10,665 nucleotides of DNA from Desulfobacterales bacterium (GCA_030668505.1 DAOUTV010000036.1:1-10665), one strand, 5' to 3'; shown: positions 1 through 6,198, counted from the first letter of the stretch. Notes: generated by a model not told the origin, from the letters alone. Program-made: numbers and translations.

Positions 1-22
1 CATTGAAAATTCAATATTTATG

Positions 23-63
23 TCAGCCGACTTCGCCATAGTAGCTTTAGCTACGACGGCTGA
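23..63. repeat. Palindromic repeat at left edge
   Basis: A 7-bp outer stem, TCAGCCG (23-29) against CGGCTGA (57-63), encloses an inner hairpin GTAGC-TTTA-GCTAC (41-54). This is the form of a small dispersed palindromic element. It has no T-run, so it is not an obvious rho-independent terminator. A shorter inverted repeat, ATTGAA-AA-TTCAAT, lies just before it at the very edge. Function is unknown; the sequence upstream of the window is missing. Confidence 0.5.
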
Positions 64-138
64 ATTGGAGCATTTTCATTTCTGTCATTGCCCGCCCTGG
101 CGCGACAGAAGCCGGAGAATGCCACCGAGAGAAAAACC

Positions 139-171
139 CGGTCTGTCTTCGACCCTGAGCTCAGACCGAAG
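139..171. repeat. Imperfect palindrome with CTGAGCTCAG core
   Basis: A perfect 10-bp palindrome CTGAGCTCAG (155-164) is flanked by CTTCG (147-151) and CGAAG (167-171). A second pairing is possible between CGGTCTG (139-145) and CAGACCG (162-168). Together with the palindrome at the left edge it suggests an intergenic region filled with repeat debris rather than a coding gene. Confidence 0.5.
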
Positions 172-180
172 GGGGCCAGG

Positions 181-209
181 GTTTCGGATTTCGTGTTTCG
201 GATTTCGAA
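181..209. repeat. TTTCGGATTTCG direct repeat
   Basis: The 12-mer TTTCGGATTTCG occurs twice, at 182-193 and 196-207, each copy made of shorter TTTCG-type units. Such short-period repeats are frequent between genes in some Desulfobacterota genomes (general knowledge, not checked here). It directly precedes the inverted repeat upstream of the transporter operon. Confidence 0.55.
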
Positions 210-212
210 TTT

Positions 213-242
213 TTGACCGAAAAAACAGAGGCTTTCGGTCAA
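213..242. promoter_or_regulatory. 10-bp perfect inverted repeat upstream of tatT
   Basis: TTGACCGAAA (213-222) and TTTCGGTCAA (233-242) are exact reverse complements separated by 10 bases. The left arm contains a TTGACC -35-like hexamer. A TATATAAC sequence (247-254) follows the right arm, but its spacing does not fit a -35 inside either arm. It may be an operator for the transporter operon or a small repeat element. There is no T-run, so a terminator is unlikely. Confidence 0.45.
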
Positions 243-290
243 GCACTATATAACAACCGTAGCTCCGTGCGTGTTTCTGCTTCTCATGTC

Positions 291-294
291 AGGA
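291..294 (+). promoter_or_regulatory. Ribosome binding site deciding the tatT start
   Basis: AGGA at 291-294 lies 8 bases before ATG 303. It makes 303 a better start than the in-frame ATG at 213, which lies inside the inverted repeat, or the ATG at 294, which overlaps the AGGA. Starting at 303 also puts a signal sequence at the N-terminus. Confidence 0.6.
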
Positions 295-302
295 TGTATT
301 CA

Positions 303-1268
303 ATGGCTTTAGCATTTATCAGGAACCCCCGCTTCCCGACAGGCTATGGTATTGTATTCGCTTGTGTGTTGCTGCTGGGAAGCGGATGTGGAGCGCTACG
401 CCGAAGTGCAATCCGCAATCTTGCCGGAGTCTTTTCGGATCCGCCCGGATCAAATGTATTTGTGCAGGACGACGATCCCGAGTTGATTCGCGACGCCTTA
501 CCATTTGCCCTCAAGACTTACGAGGCACTTCTGGCCTCGGACCCGAGGAATCGCGATCTCTTTCGGGTCACGGCTGGTGGATTTGTAAATTATGCTAATG
601 CATTTGTCCACGAGGAAGCTAAGAAACTAGAAAAACTCGATTTCCAGCGTTCACAGTATTTACGACGTCGAGCGACAAAGCTGTATCTGCGCGGACGAAA
701 TTATGCCTTGGCTGGCCTGACCATTGATTATCCTGACTTTGAAAAGAAACTGCGCAAAGATCTTAAACAGGGCCTTGATACTTTATCACCAAAAGATGTA
801 CCGCTGCTCTTTTGGGCTGCTGCGGGCTGGGCAGGGGCCATTTCCACGGGTGTGAATAACATGTCTCTTATTGCGGAACTTCCCATGGTAGAGGCCATGA
901 TGCGCCGGGCCCTGGAACTAGACAAAGATTTTGAGGATGGGGCCATTCATGAGTTCTTCATAACGTATGAGGGAAGCCGGTCGGAAGCTATGGGTGGAAA
1001 TACGGAACGCGCCTGGGAGCACTTTGATAGCGTTGTGAGCCTCACCAGGGGCGAGAAGGCTTCGCCTTATGTATCTCTCGCTTCAACTGTTGCAGTGCGC
1101 AAACAAAATTACAAAATGTTTGAAGACCTTTTGCATAAAGCCCTTGCCATTGATCCGGACGCTGTGCCCGAATGGCGGCTTGCCAACATATTGGCGCAGG
1201 AAAAAGCCCAGTGGCTGCTGGATCACAGCGCGGAACTCTTTCTGGATTACGAGGAGACTGAACCGTGA
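303..1268 (+). CDS. tatT: TRAP transporter TatT-like accessory lipoprotein
   Basis: This 321-residue protein resembles the TatT component of TPR-associated TRAP transporters (TPATs). The N-terminus has basic residues, a hydrophobic stretch (about 15-25) and a cysteine at position 29 in an LGSGC context. This is a somewhat weak lipobox, because glycine rather than leucine sits at -3. The mature part is helical and TPR-like, with SDP and LDP/IDP-type turns. In the Treponema pallidum homologue Tp0956, the structure is a trimer with a pore that binds its substrate-binding partner avidly. By analogy this protein would sit in the periplasm, membrane-anchored, and pass ligand to the DctP-like protein. 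Its stop overlaps the GTG of the next gene by 4 bp, indicating translational coupling. Assignment rests on sequence character plus operon context; fine function is unproven. Confidence 0.85.
   Translation: MALAFIRNPRFPTGYGIVFACVLLLGSGCGALRRSAIRNLAGVFSDPPGSNVFVQDDDPELIRDALPFALKTYEALLASDPRNRDLFRVTAGGFVNYANAFVHEEAKKLEKLDFQRSQYLRRRATKLYLRGRNYALAGLTIDYPDFEKKLRKDLKQGLDTLSPKDVPLLFWAAAGWAGAISTGVNNMSLIAELPMVEAMMRRALELDKDFEDGAIHEFFITYEGSRSEAMGGNTERAWEHFDSVVSLTRGEKASPYVSLASTVAVRKQNYKMFEDLLHKALAIDPDAVPEWRLANILAQEKAQWLLDHSAELFLDYEETEP
1251..1256 (+). promoter_or_regulatory. Ribosome binding site for dctP-like gene
   Basis: GAGGAG lies inside the 3' end of tatT, 8 bases before the GTG at 1265. It supports the GTG start and the 4-bp GTGA overlap typical of translational coupling. 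Confidence 0.65.
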
Positions 1269-2293
1269 AAACATTGATCCTTTGGGTATGTATTCATTTG
1301 CTTGCACTGGGAGTTACCCCGGCGTTCTCACAAGTGATCAAACTTGGCACGATTGCGCCTGAAGGCTCGCCCTGGCATGAAACACTGTTGGAAGTAGCCC
1401 AAAAGTGGAAAGAGCTTAGCAATGGCAGGGTTACAGTCAGAATCTATGCGGGAGGTGTGGCCGGGGACGAAAAGGACATGTTACGCAAGGTCCGCATTGG
1501 CCAATTGCACGCCACGGCCCTTACGAGCTCAACCCTTCTGGAAATTATTCCCGACATAGAGGTCATTTCATTCCCCATGTTGATCCGAACCGATGGAGAA
1601 CTTGACTATGTCATAGAAAAGCTGGGTCCCGAATTCGAAGCCCGCTTGGCCAAAAAGGGATTTAAAGTCCTCAGCTGGAGCTCTACGGGCTGGATCTACT
1701 TTTTCACAAAAGAACCGGTTATTACTCCTGAGGATATGAAAAAGCGGAAACTTTTCTTCTGGGGGTCGGATACGACCTATGTGGAACTGCTGAAGAACTC
1801 GGGATTCAATCCTGTCCCCCTGGCGATCACCGACTTGCTGCCATCACTGCAAACCGGCCTGGTGGACTCGTTTCCTGCACCGCCAACCGCGGCGTTGTTG
1901 TTCCAGATGTTTGCATTGGCACCCAACATGACGGACTTTCGCTGGCAGCCGCTTCCAGGAACAACGGTCATCTCAATGCGGCAGTGGAACAGGATCCCTC
2001 CGGATCTGCGCCCGTTACTTGAAGATGTCGCCCGTAAGGCCGGGACTCGTTTGCAGAAGCGAATTCGCGAATTAGAGCAAGAGGCGATTGTGGCCATGAA
2101 GAATCACGGGCTTACTGTTCATGCAGTTCCCCCGGAGGTCGAAGAATATTGGAGAACTCTTGTTTGGGAAAAAGGATATCCGGTCTTTGTTGGGCCGCGT
2201 TTTTCCAAAGAAATGTTCGATACGGTTCTTAAGATACTGGATGAATACCGTGCAAGCTCGAAGCTTAAAGCTCAAAGCTTAAAGCAGCCTTGA
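1265..2293 (+). CDS. dctP: TRAP transporter substrate-binding protein, DctP/TatP type
   Basis: This 342-residue protein is a periplasmic binding protein of the DctP family. A signal peptide covers about residues 1-23, with likely cleavage near AFSQ. The mature protein opens with VIKLGTIAPEGSPWHE, a typical DctP start. KVRIGQLHATALTSS (75-89) and DSFPAPP (201-207) match the family pattern of a two-lobed ligand receptor. Typical DctP proteins have an 'MKIRV'-like strand whose arginine holds a carboxylate. Here the corresponding stretch reads KKRKLFFWGS (159-168), apparently with Phe in that place. This fits the TPAT subgroup, whose Treponema member Tp0957 has a hydrophobic cleft. The C-terminal SKLKAQSLKQP is encoded by an intergenic repeat, so the ancestral protein was probably shorter. 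GTG start, coupled to tatT. Confidence 0.93.
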   Translation: MKTLILWVCIHLLALGVTPAFSQVIKLGTIAPEGSPWHETLLEVAQKWKELSNGRVTVRIYAGGVAGDEKDMLRKVRIGQLHATALTSSTLLEIIPDIEVISFPMLIRTDGELDYVIEKLGPEFEARLAKKGFKVLSWSSTGWIYFFTKEPVITPEDMKKRKLFFWGSDTTYVELLKNSGFNPVPLAITDLLPSLQTGLVDSFPAPPTAALLFQMFALAPNMTDFRWQPLPGTTVISMRQWNRIPPDLRPLLEDVARKAGTRLQKRIRELEQEAIVAMKNHGLTVHAVPPEVEEYWRTLVWEKGYPVFVGPRFSKEMFDTVLKILDEYRASSKLKAQSLKQP

Positions 2294-2360
2294 CCTTTGT
2301 TTCGGCCATGGCCACCCTTACTTCCCCTTCTTTACCTTTGAGCTTTCAGCTTTGAGCTTT
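2267..2360. repeat. Inverted repeat of AAAGCTN heptads between dctP and dctQM
   Basis: The arms at 2267-2285 and 2342-2360 are reverse complements over 19 bp with one mismatch. Each is built of a 7-bp unit, AAAGCTN, and the left unit run starts at 2261. The loop of 56 bases carries a 10-bp palindrome GGCCATGGCC (2304-2313). The left arm runs through the last codons and stop of dctP; the right arm ends 17 bases before the dctQM ATG. A transcript could form a stable intercistronic stem, perhaps affecting relative expression of the binding protein and permease. That role is inference. Confidence 0.75.
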
Positions 2361-2377
2361 ACCCTCACATATGCCCA

Positions 2378-4303
2378 ATGAAACCTGACCCGAATACCTC
2401 TACTCCGTCAGCGAGTATCTTCGGCCGCCTGACTTGGTGGGCAGGCCGGACCGAGGACGCCATCCTGGTCATAGCGCTGTTGCTCATGGCGTTGATCCCG
2501 GTTGTCGAATTGGTTGGGCGCACCTGGTTCAATACCGGTATTCCAGGCGCAACAGAATACCTCCAGCACCTCACACTATGGATTGGGTTTCTCGGCGCCA
2601 TGCTCGCCACACGGGAAGGCAAACACCTGAAGATCGCCGCAGCTATCCAGTGGCTTCCGCCGCGCGTCAGCCGCGTAGTTGATTATCTGGGTGCCTTCAT
2701 CTCGGCTGCTGTTTGTGCCGGGTTGTTTGGTGCCAGTCTGGCACTGGTGGTAGCCGAAGCGCCCGCATTACCTTCATGGACGGCCAAGGTCATACCTGAC
2801 TTCATCGAGCATTTGCTCGATCCCTTTGGTCTCTTTGAGAGTGGCGGCTTGACAACTATCGGAGGGTGGATCCCAATCTGGGCCGCCGAAGCCGTTATGC
2901 CCCTCGGCTTCGCCGTAATGGCCATTCGTTTCATTCTCCATGCATCAAAGCGCACTTGGATTAGAGCGCTGGTTGGGCTCAGTCTTCCGGGAGTGATGCT
3001 GCTGCCGATCCTTTGTTCCGGCTCCGCTTCACAACTTGTTCTGCCGGGGCTGATCTTGCTGGTGGCGGCGGCAGCCCTGGGAACGCCTATCTTCATCTTG
3101 CTGGGTGGCGCGGCCCTTTTACTTTTCTGGGGTGATGGTGTAACGGTCGCCGCCATACCTGCCGAGACGTATCGTATAGTGGCATCACCGATCTTTCCGA
3201 CCATACCGCTGTTTACGCTGGCCGGCTTCATTCTTTCCGAGGCGCATTCTAGCGATCGCCTGGTTCGCGTCTTCAGGACGCTCTTCGGATGGTTTCCGGG
3301 TGGGTTGGCGGTAGCCGCAACGCTACTGTGCGCCTTCTTTACGACATTCACAGGAGCATCCGGCGTGACCATTCTTGCGATAGGAGGGCTCCTGCTACCC
3401 GTTCTCTTAAAGAGCGGTTTCAGAGAGAATTTTTCTACAGGACTACTGACCTCAACAGGCAGCCTGGGGTTGCTCCTGCCCCCGAGCCTCGTCGTTATCC
3501 TGTATGGCGTCATCGCACACGTACCTATTATTGACATGTTCAAGGCTGGACTCGTACCAGGGATCTTGCTGATTGCTGCTATTTGTCTGGCCTGCATGTG
3601 GCAAGGTTTTAAGACCGGTGCCGGCCGGGCCCCATTTAGCCTTAGGGAAGCCGCTGCTGCGATTTGGATTGCAAAATGGGAAGTCATTATGCCGATCCTT
3701 GTGTTGGTCCTTATCTTCGGCGGATTCTGCACCCTGGTTGAAGCCTCGGCCGTCCTAGTAGTCTATGCGTTGATAGTGGAGGCTCTTATTTATCGTGATC
3801 TTAGCCTACAAGTACTCATAACCCTGCTCGTCAAATGTGCTGCCCTGATCGGGGGCGTGCTTATTATTCTCGGCGTAGCTATGGGACTGACGAGCTATCT
3901 TGTTGACGCGCAGGTTCCGATGCATGCCGCCAACTGGGCCGCAAGACACGTTCACTCCAAGTGGTTATTCCTTTTGGCGTTAAATGGGGGGCTGATAATT
4001 GTCGGATGCTTGATGGATATTTATTCCGCGCTGGTCGTGGTGGTACCTCTGATATTACCTATGGCAGAGTCATTCGGTGTCCATCCCGCCCATCTCGGCA
4101 TTATTTTTCTGGCCAATCTGCAGTTGGGCTATCTCACGCCTCCTGTAGGCATGAATCTGTTCTTCGCTTCCTTTCGTTTTGAGAGGCCGCTTACCAAGAT
4201 TTCCCGCGATGTCTTACCCTTCCTCTTCATCATAGCCGCAGTCGTGCTGCTTATTACGTACGTCCCCTGGCTGACCGTAGGTGTGATGGAATTATTAAAG
4301 TAA
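2378..4303 (+). CDS. dctQM: TRAP transporter fused permease, DctQ-DctM
   Basis: This 641-residue inner-membrane protein fuses the small (DctQ) and large (DctM) TRAP permease subunits. The DctQ-like part is roughly residues 20-190. It contains ATEYLQHLTLWIGFLGAMLA followed by TREGKHLKI (58-86), the usual DctQ pattern. The DctM part, from about 220, shows PLFTLAGFILSEA (277-289), FTGASGVTILAIGGLLLPVL (324-343), LGLLLPPSLVVILYG (363-377) and LGYLTPPVGMNLFFASF (583-599), all hallmarks of the large ion-coupled subunit. Many hydrophobic segments cover both halves. TRAP systems couple uptake to an ion gradient, usually sodium, without ATP. The start at 2378 has no clear Shine-Dalgarno; an ATG at 2371 is out of frame and stops at once. 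It lies 84 bp after dctP across the heptad repeat, and the operon ends here. Confidence 0.95.
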   Translation: MKPDPNTSTPSASIFGRLTWWAGRTEDAILVIALLLMALIPVVELVGRTWFNTGIPGATEYLQHLTLWIGFLGAMLATREGKHLKIAAAIQWLPPRVSRVVDYLGAFISAAVCAGLFGASLALVVAEAPALPSWTAKVIPDFIEHLLDPFGLFESGGLTTIGGWIPIWAAEAVMPLGFAVMAIRFILHASKRTWIRALVGLSLPGVMLLPILCSGSASQLVLPGLILLVAAAALGTPIFILLGGAALLLFWGDGVTVAAIPAETYRIVASPIFPTIPLFTLAGFILSEAHSSDRLVRVFRTLFGWFPGGLAVAATLLCAFFTTFTGASGVTILAIGGLLLPVLLKSGFRENFSTGLLTSTGSLGLLLPPSLVVILYGVIAHVPIIDMFKAGLVPGILLIAAICLACMWQGFKTGAGRAPFSLREAAAAIWIAKWEVIMPILVLVLIFGGFCTLVEASAVLVVYALIVEALIYRDLSLQVLITLLVKCAALIGGVLIILGVAMGLTSYLVDAQVPMHAANWAARHVHSKWLFLLALNGGLIIVGCLMDIYSALVVVVPLILPMAESFGVHPAHLGIIFLANLQLGYLTPPVGMNLFFASFRFERPLTKISRDVLPFLFIIAAVVLLITYVPWLTVGVMELLK

Positions 4304-4499
4304 GGTAACATTTGCCCAACTCGTAAAAAGTGTTTTGTAAACGATATTGAGCAATTTTGGGAAAAGATTCATGCCTCCTTAAGCAGTTCTTTTAGCGTCT
4401 TGGCATTCTTGATGCCAAAGTTCTCGTAGCAATTGTTGAAGATAGCAGTGTGACACCGCCGTCCCTCACAAGCCTTCCCCGAGCAGGATTACCTTCAAC
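4304..4499. other. Intergenic region with a possible minus-strand coding remnant
   Basis: No complete gene is visible. On the minus strand a frame is open from 4488 to a TGA at 4371-4369 (39 codons, no start). It ends in YENFGIKNAKTLKELLKEA and holds several cysteines further upstream. The run looks more protein-like than random sequence, so it may be the tail of a decayed gene. I do not recognise the family. An upstream in-frame stop (TAA, complement of 4489-4491) shows that the frame is broken or bounded there. No terminator with a T-run was found after dctQM. Confidence 0.3.
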
Positions 4500-4513
4500 C
4501 ACAATATGTTGTG
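4500..4513. promoter_or_regulatory. Dyad upstream of the parM-like promoter
   Basis: CACAA-TATG-TTGTG forms a 5-bp-arm inverted repeat whose right edge is 12 bases before the -35 hexamer. A related perfect palindrome stands at the same spacing from a second promoter-like sequence at 5868-5879. The shared position makes it a candidate binding site for a common regulator. This is an inference from sequence only. Confidence 0.45.
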
Positions 4514-4525
4514 CCACTTTTTCCC

Positions 4526-4554
4526 TTGACACACAACCCGCTTTCCCCTATACT
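4526..4554 (+). promoter_or_regulatory. Strong sigma70-type promoter for parM-like gene
   Basis: TTGACA (4526-4531), a 17-base spacer and TATACT (4549-4554) give a near-perfect housekeeping promoter. Transcription would begin near 4561 and leave a leader of about 80 bases. An inverted repeat ACTCCC (4552-4557) / GGGAGT (4569-4574) overlaps the -10 and the start point and could act as an operator. Confidence 0.75.
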
Positions 4555-4570
4555 CCCCCCACCAAAAAGG

Positions 4571-4623
4571 GAGTTCTTATCAATTCCCCTGTTCTCGCTG
4601 CACCCAATAGCGAGTTCTTATCA
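4571..4623 (+). repeat. Direct repeats and hairpin in the parM-like leader
   Basis: GAGTTCTTATCA occurs exactly at 4571-4582 and 4612-4623, a 41-base period. Between them lies a hairpin CTCGCT (4594-4599) / AGCGAG (4609-4614) with a 9-base loop. A similar TTATCAGTTT block recurs at 5954-5963 behind the second promoter copy. These elements could be binding sites for a regulator or an adaptor that contacts the filament protein, or a 5' UTR structure; there is no direct evidence. Confidence 0.5.
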
Positions 4624-4631
4624 GTTTTAAT

Positions 4632-4636
4632 GGAGG
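4632..4636 (+). promoter_or_regulatory. Ribosome binding site of parM-like gene
   Basis: GGAGG lies 6 bases before ATG 4643, an ideal spacing. It fixes the start and suggests efficient translation. Confidence 0.8.
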
Positions 4637-4642
4637 AAAAGA

Positions 4643-5761
4643 ATGGGAATCCTCGGTATTGATGTTGGGTTCGGATTTACAAAAGCAACAGATGGAAATA
4701 AAACTGTTATATTTAAATCGGTTTTAGGAGAGTCCTACGATATACAATTTTATTCAGGTTTTGGGAAAGACTCTTTTGCTGATAGCTTGCATGTTACAAT
4801 AGATGATAACTCTTATTTTATAGGGGATTTTGCTGAGCAGCAATCAAGTGTGCGTCAATTCACACTAGATCAAGAAACGTTGATTTCTGACTATGTAAAG
4901 ATATTAGCCCTGACCGCTGCAGGGAGTTGTTATAAAGAGAGTGCTTCAGTAAATGTTGTATCTGGACTGCCCATCAGTTATTTTAGACGGGACTATAAGC
5001 GTTTTTCTGAACTTTTAACCGGTCATAACAAAATAACGTTTCATTCGCCTGATGGGAAAAATCTATTAAAAACTATCTACATTCAGAAAGTTCAAATGGT
5101 ACCGCAACCAATTGGAAGTATTTTTAACCTTCTGATGAATGACAATGGCAGAATTGTGAATAAAGAGCTGTCAAAGCAGAAAATTGGTGTTGTTGATGTG
5201 GGATTCCGAACAACAGATTTTACGGTTTTCGATCATTTGCGGTATATAGAACGTGGGAGTAGTACGTTAGACACTGGAATTTCAAAGTGTTTCAGTGTTA
5301 TTTCAAATAGATTACGGGAAGAGAGTGGTGTTAGTGTCGAACTTTACCGCCTATATAAAGCAGTTGAAGCAGGATCAATCAAAATCAAAGGGCAAGAGTA
5401 CACTATTTCAAATTTCAGAGATAAGGTTTATGCCCATTTAGCTGGAATGATTGCAAACGAAATCAGCCGATTATGGGCTGAAGACTGGGACATAGATAAC
5501 ATTGTTTTAACGGGCGGCGGATGTATGGAGTTGGCTGATCATCTCAAACGATTGATCGATGGAAATGTCATACCCGTTGAAAATAATATTGATGCCCGGT
5601 TGAATAATGTTCAAGGATACGTCAAATTCGGCAAGTATTTATGGGGTCAGACTGTTGCAGAAACTACGGCTTCCGAAGTCCCATCTCAACAACCCAAAGA
5701 ACCTCCGAATAATAAAGTTCATAATAAAACAACAAATAGTGGTTCCAAGGGCCCAAAATAG
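4643..5761 (+). CDS. ParM/StbA-family actin-like ATPase
   Basis: This 372-residue protein has the signature of the ParM/StbA/Alp group of bacterial actins. Phosphate-1 loop: GIDVGFGFTKA (5-15). Second motif: GVVDVGFRTTDFTV (182-195), with the D-G-T-D residues that contact phosphate and metal. Adenosine motif: VLTGGG (288-293). VPQPIGS (153-159) and the late RLNNVQGYVKFG (319-330) are also family-like. Such proteins form ATP-driven filaments that separate plasmids, phage genomes or other DNA. Residues about 340-372 are a Pro/Gln/Asn/Lys-rich tail beyond the folded core, probably disordered. No small DNA-binding adaptor (ParR-like) gene lies directly next to it, which is unusual for a partition cassette. 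Codons are visibly more AT-rich than in the TRAP operon, hinting at a separate origin. It has its own strong promoter and ribosome binding site. The family call is firm; cargo and role are unknown. Confidence 0.88.
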   Translation: MGILGIDVGFGFTKATDGNKTVIFKSVLGESYDIQFYSGFGKDSFADSLHVTIDDNSYFIGDFAEQQSSVRQFTLDQETLISDYVKILALTAAGSCYKESASVNVVSGLPISYFRRDYKRFSELLTGHNKITFHSPDGKNLLKTIYIQKVQMVPQPIGSIFNLLMNDNGRIVNKELSKQKIGVVDVGFRTTDFTVFDHLRYIERGSSTLDTGISKCFSVISNRLREESGVSVELYRLYKAVEAGSIKIKGQEYTISNFRDKVYAHLAGMIANEISRLWAEDWDIDNIVLTGGGCMELADHLKRLIDGNVIPVENNIDARLNNVQGYVKFGKYLWGQTVAETTASEVPSQQPKEPPNNKVHNKTTNSGSKGPK

Positions 5762-5799
5762 TTGAAAAAATGAAATGAGCCTACCAGGTACCGCCAGCC

Positions 5800-5841
5800 C
5801 CCACTAGCCCGCCTGCCATTGCAAGGCACGAGTGGGCAGGC
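5800..5841. repeat. GC-rich palindromic element after parM-like gene
   Basis: GCCTGCC (5811-5817) pairs with GGCAGGC (5835-5841). An alternative pairing joins CCCACT (5800-5805) with AGTGGG (5831-5836). This GC-rich island stands out in an AT-rich region. It lacks a T-run, so it is more likely a dispersed palindromic repeat than a classic terminator, though it may slow RNA polymerase after the actin-like gene. Confidence 0.5.
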
Positions 5842-5867
5842 CCCCACTTGATACAATTAATGCAAAT

Positions 5868-5879
5868 CAACATATGTTG
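5868..5879. promoter_or_regulatory. Perfect palindrome CAACATATGTTG
   Basis: A 12-bp perfect palindrome lies 14 bases before the second promoter-like sequence. It aligns with the dyad at 4500-4511 with two differences and holds exactly the same spacing to the -35 hexamer. It is a candidate operator shared by both promoters. Confidence 0.5.
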
Positions 5880-5893
5880 CAGCTCTTTTTCCA

Positions 5894-5922
5894 TTGAGAC
5901 ATAATACCATTTCCCCTATTTT
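5894..5922 (+). promoter_or_regulatory. Second, diverged copy of the parM-like promoter
   Basis: TTGAGA (5894-5899), a 17-base spacer and TATTTT (5917-5922). From the palindrome to beyond the -10 (5868-5925), 43 of 58 positions match 4500-4557 without gaps, counted by eye. The A-run and the TTATCAGTTT block downstream also recur. No open reading frame starts closely behind it, so it drives either a long leader to the gene at 6199 or an RNA, or it is a relic of a lost paralogous cassette. Confidence 0.55.
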
Positions 5923-5986
5923 CCCTATTTTTAAGCCTCAAAAAACCAAATTTTTATCAGTTTCAGTTTCTATTGCAAAATTACGA

Positions 5987-6015
5987 TTGACGAGAAAAGA
6001 ATCACTAGGTATTAT
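5987..6015 (+). promoter_or_regulatory. Candidate promoter for the response-regulator gene
   Basis: TTGACG (5987-5992), a 17-base spacer and TATTAT (6010-6015) resemble a sigma70 promoter. If used, it gives a leader of about 175 bases before ATG 6199. The AT-rich setting raises the chance of a false match. Confidence 0.45.
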
Positions 6016-6198
6016 AAAATATTAAGCTTGGTTATGTCCACCACTTGGGGATAAAGGTCCCCGATTATGTTCATTCTCAATAACAAGGAAACATTGCAAA
6101 AAAAATAATCGAATAAAATCGATCTTAAATGAGACAAATGCAAAACGCCTAAGGCTGACACCTTTTTATGCCTGGCTTGTCTGAAAGATTGCACTGAC
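6016..6198 (+). other. Untranslated leader region with small hairpins
   Basis: This stretch contains GGGGA-N6-TCCCC (6047-6062), ATCGA-N6-TCGAT (6108-6123) and a long-range AGACAA (6132-6137) / TTGTCT (6177-6182) pair that encloses GCCT-A-AGGC (6147-6155). No known riboswitch consensus could be matched. There is no strong Shine-Dalgarno before ATG 6199, so translation may depend on leader structure or a weak site. Confidence 0.35.

Noticed and set aside
213..302. Longer N-terminal start of the tatT frame at ATG 213
   Set aside because: It would begin inside the perfect inverted repeat, has no ribosome binding site, and would bury the lipoprotein signal sequence behind about 30 unrelated residues.
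2683..3732. 349-codon minus-strand open frame opposite dctQM
   Set aside because: It lies wholly antisense to a clearly coding permease; its Pro/Ser/Thr/Lys-rich translation with no motif is typical of a shadow frame.
4450..4662. 70-codon plus-strand frame before the actin-like gene
   Set aside because: It runs across the promoter, leader and ribosome binding site of the next gene and has low-complexity composition; no start signal is seen.
5811..5841. Rho-independent terminator after the actin-like gene
   Set aside because: The GC-rich stem is real, but the loop is long and no T-run follows; it fits a dispersed palindrome better.
6131..6182. Cyclic di-GMP (GEMM) riboswitch before the response regulator
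   Set aside because: A hairpin with GCAAAACGCC is suggestive, but the conserved GEMM core and tetraloop receptor cannot be matched.
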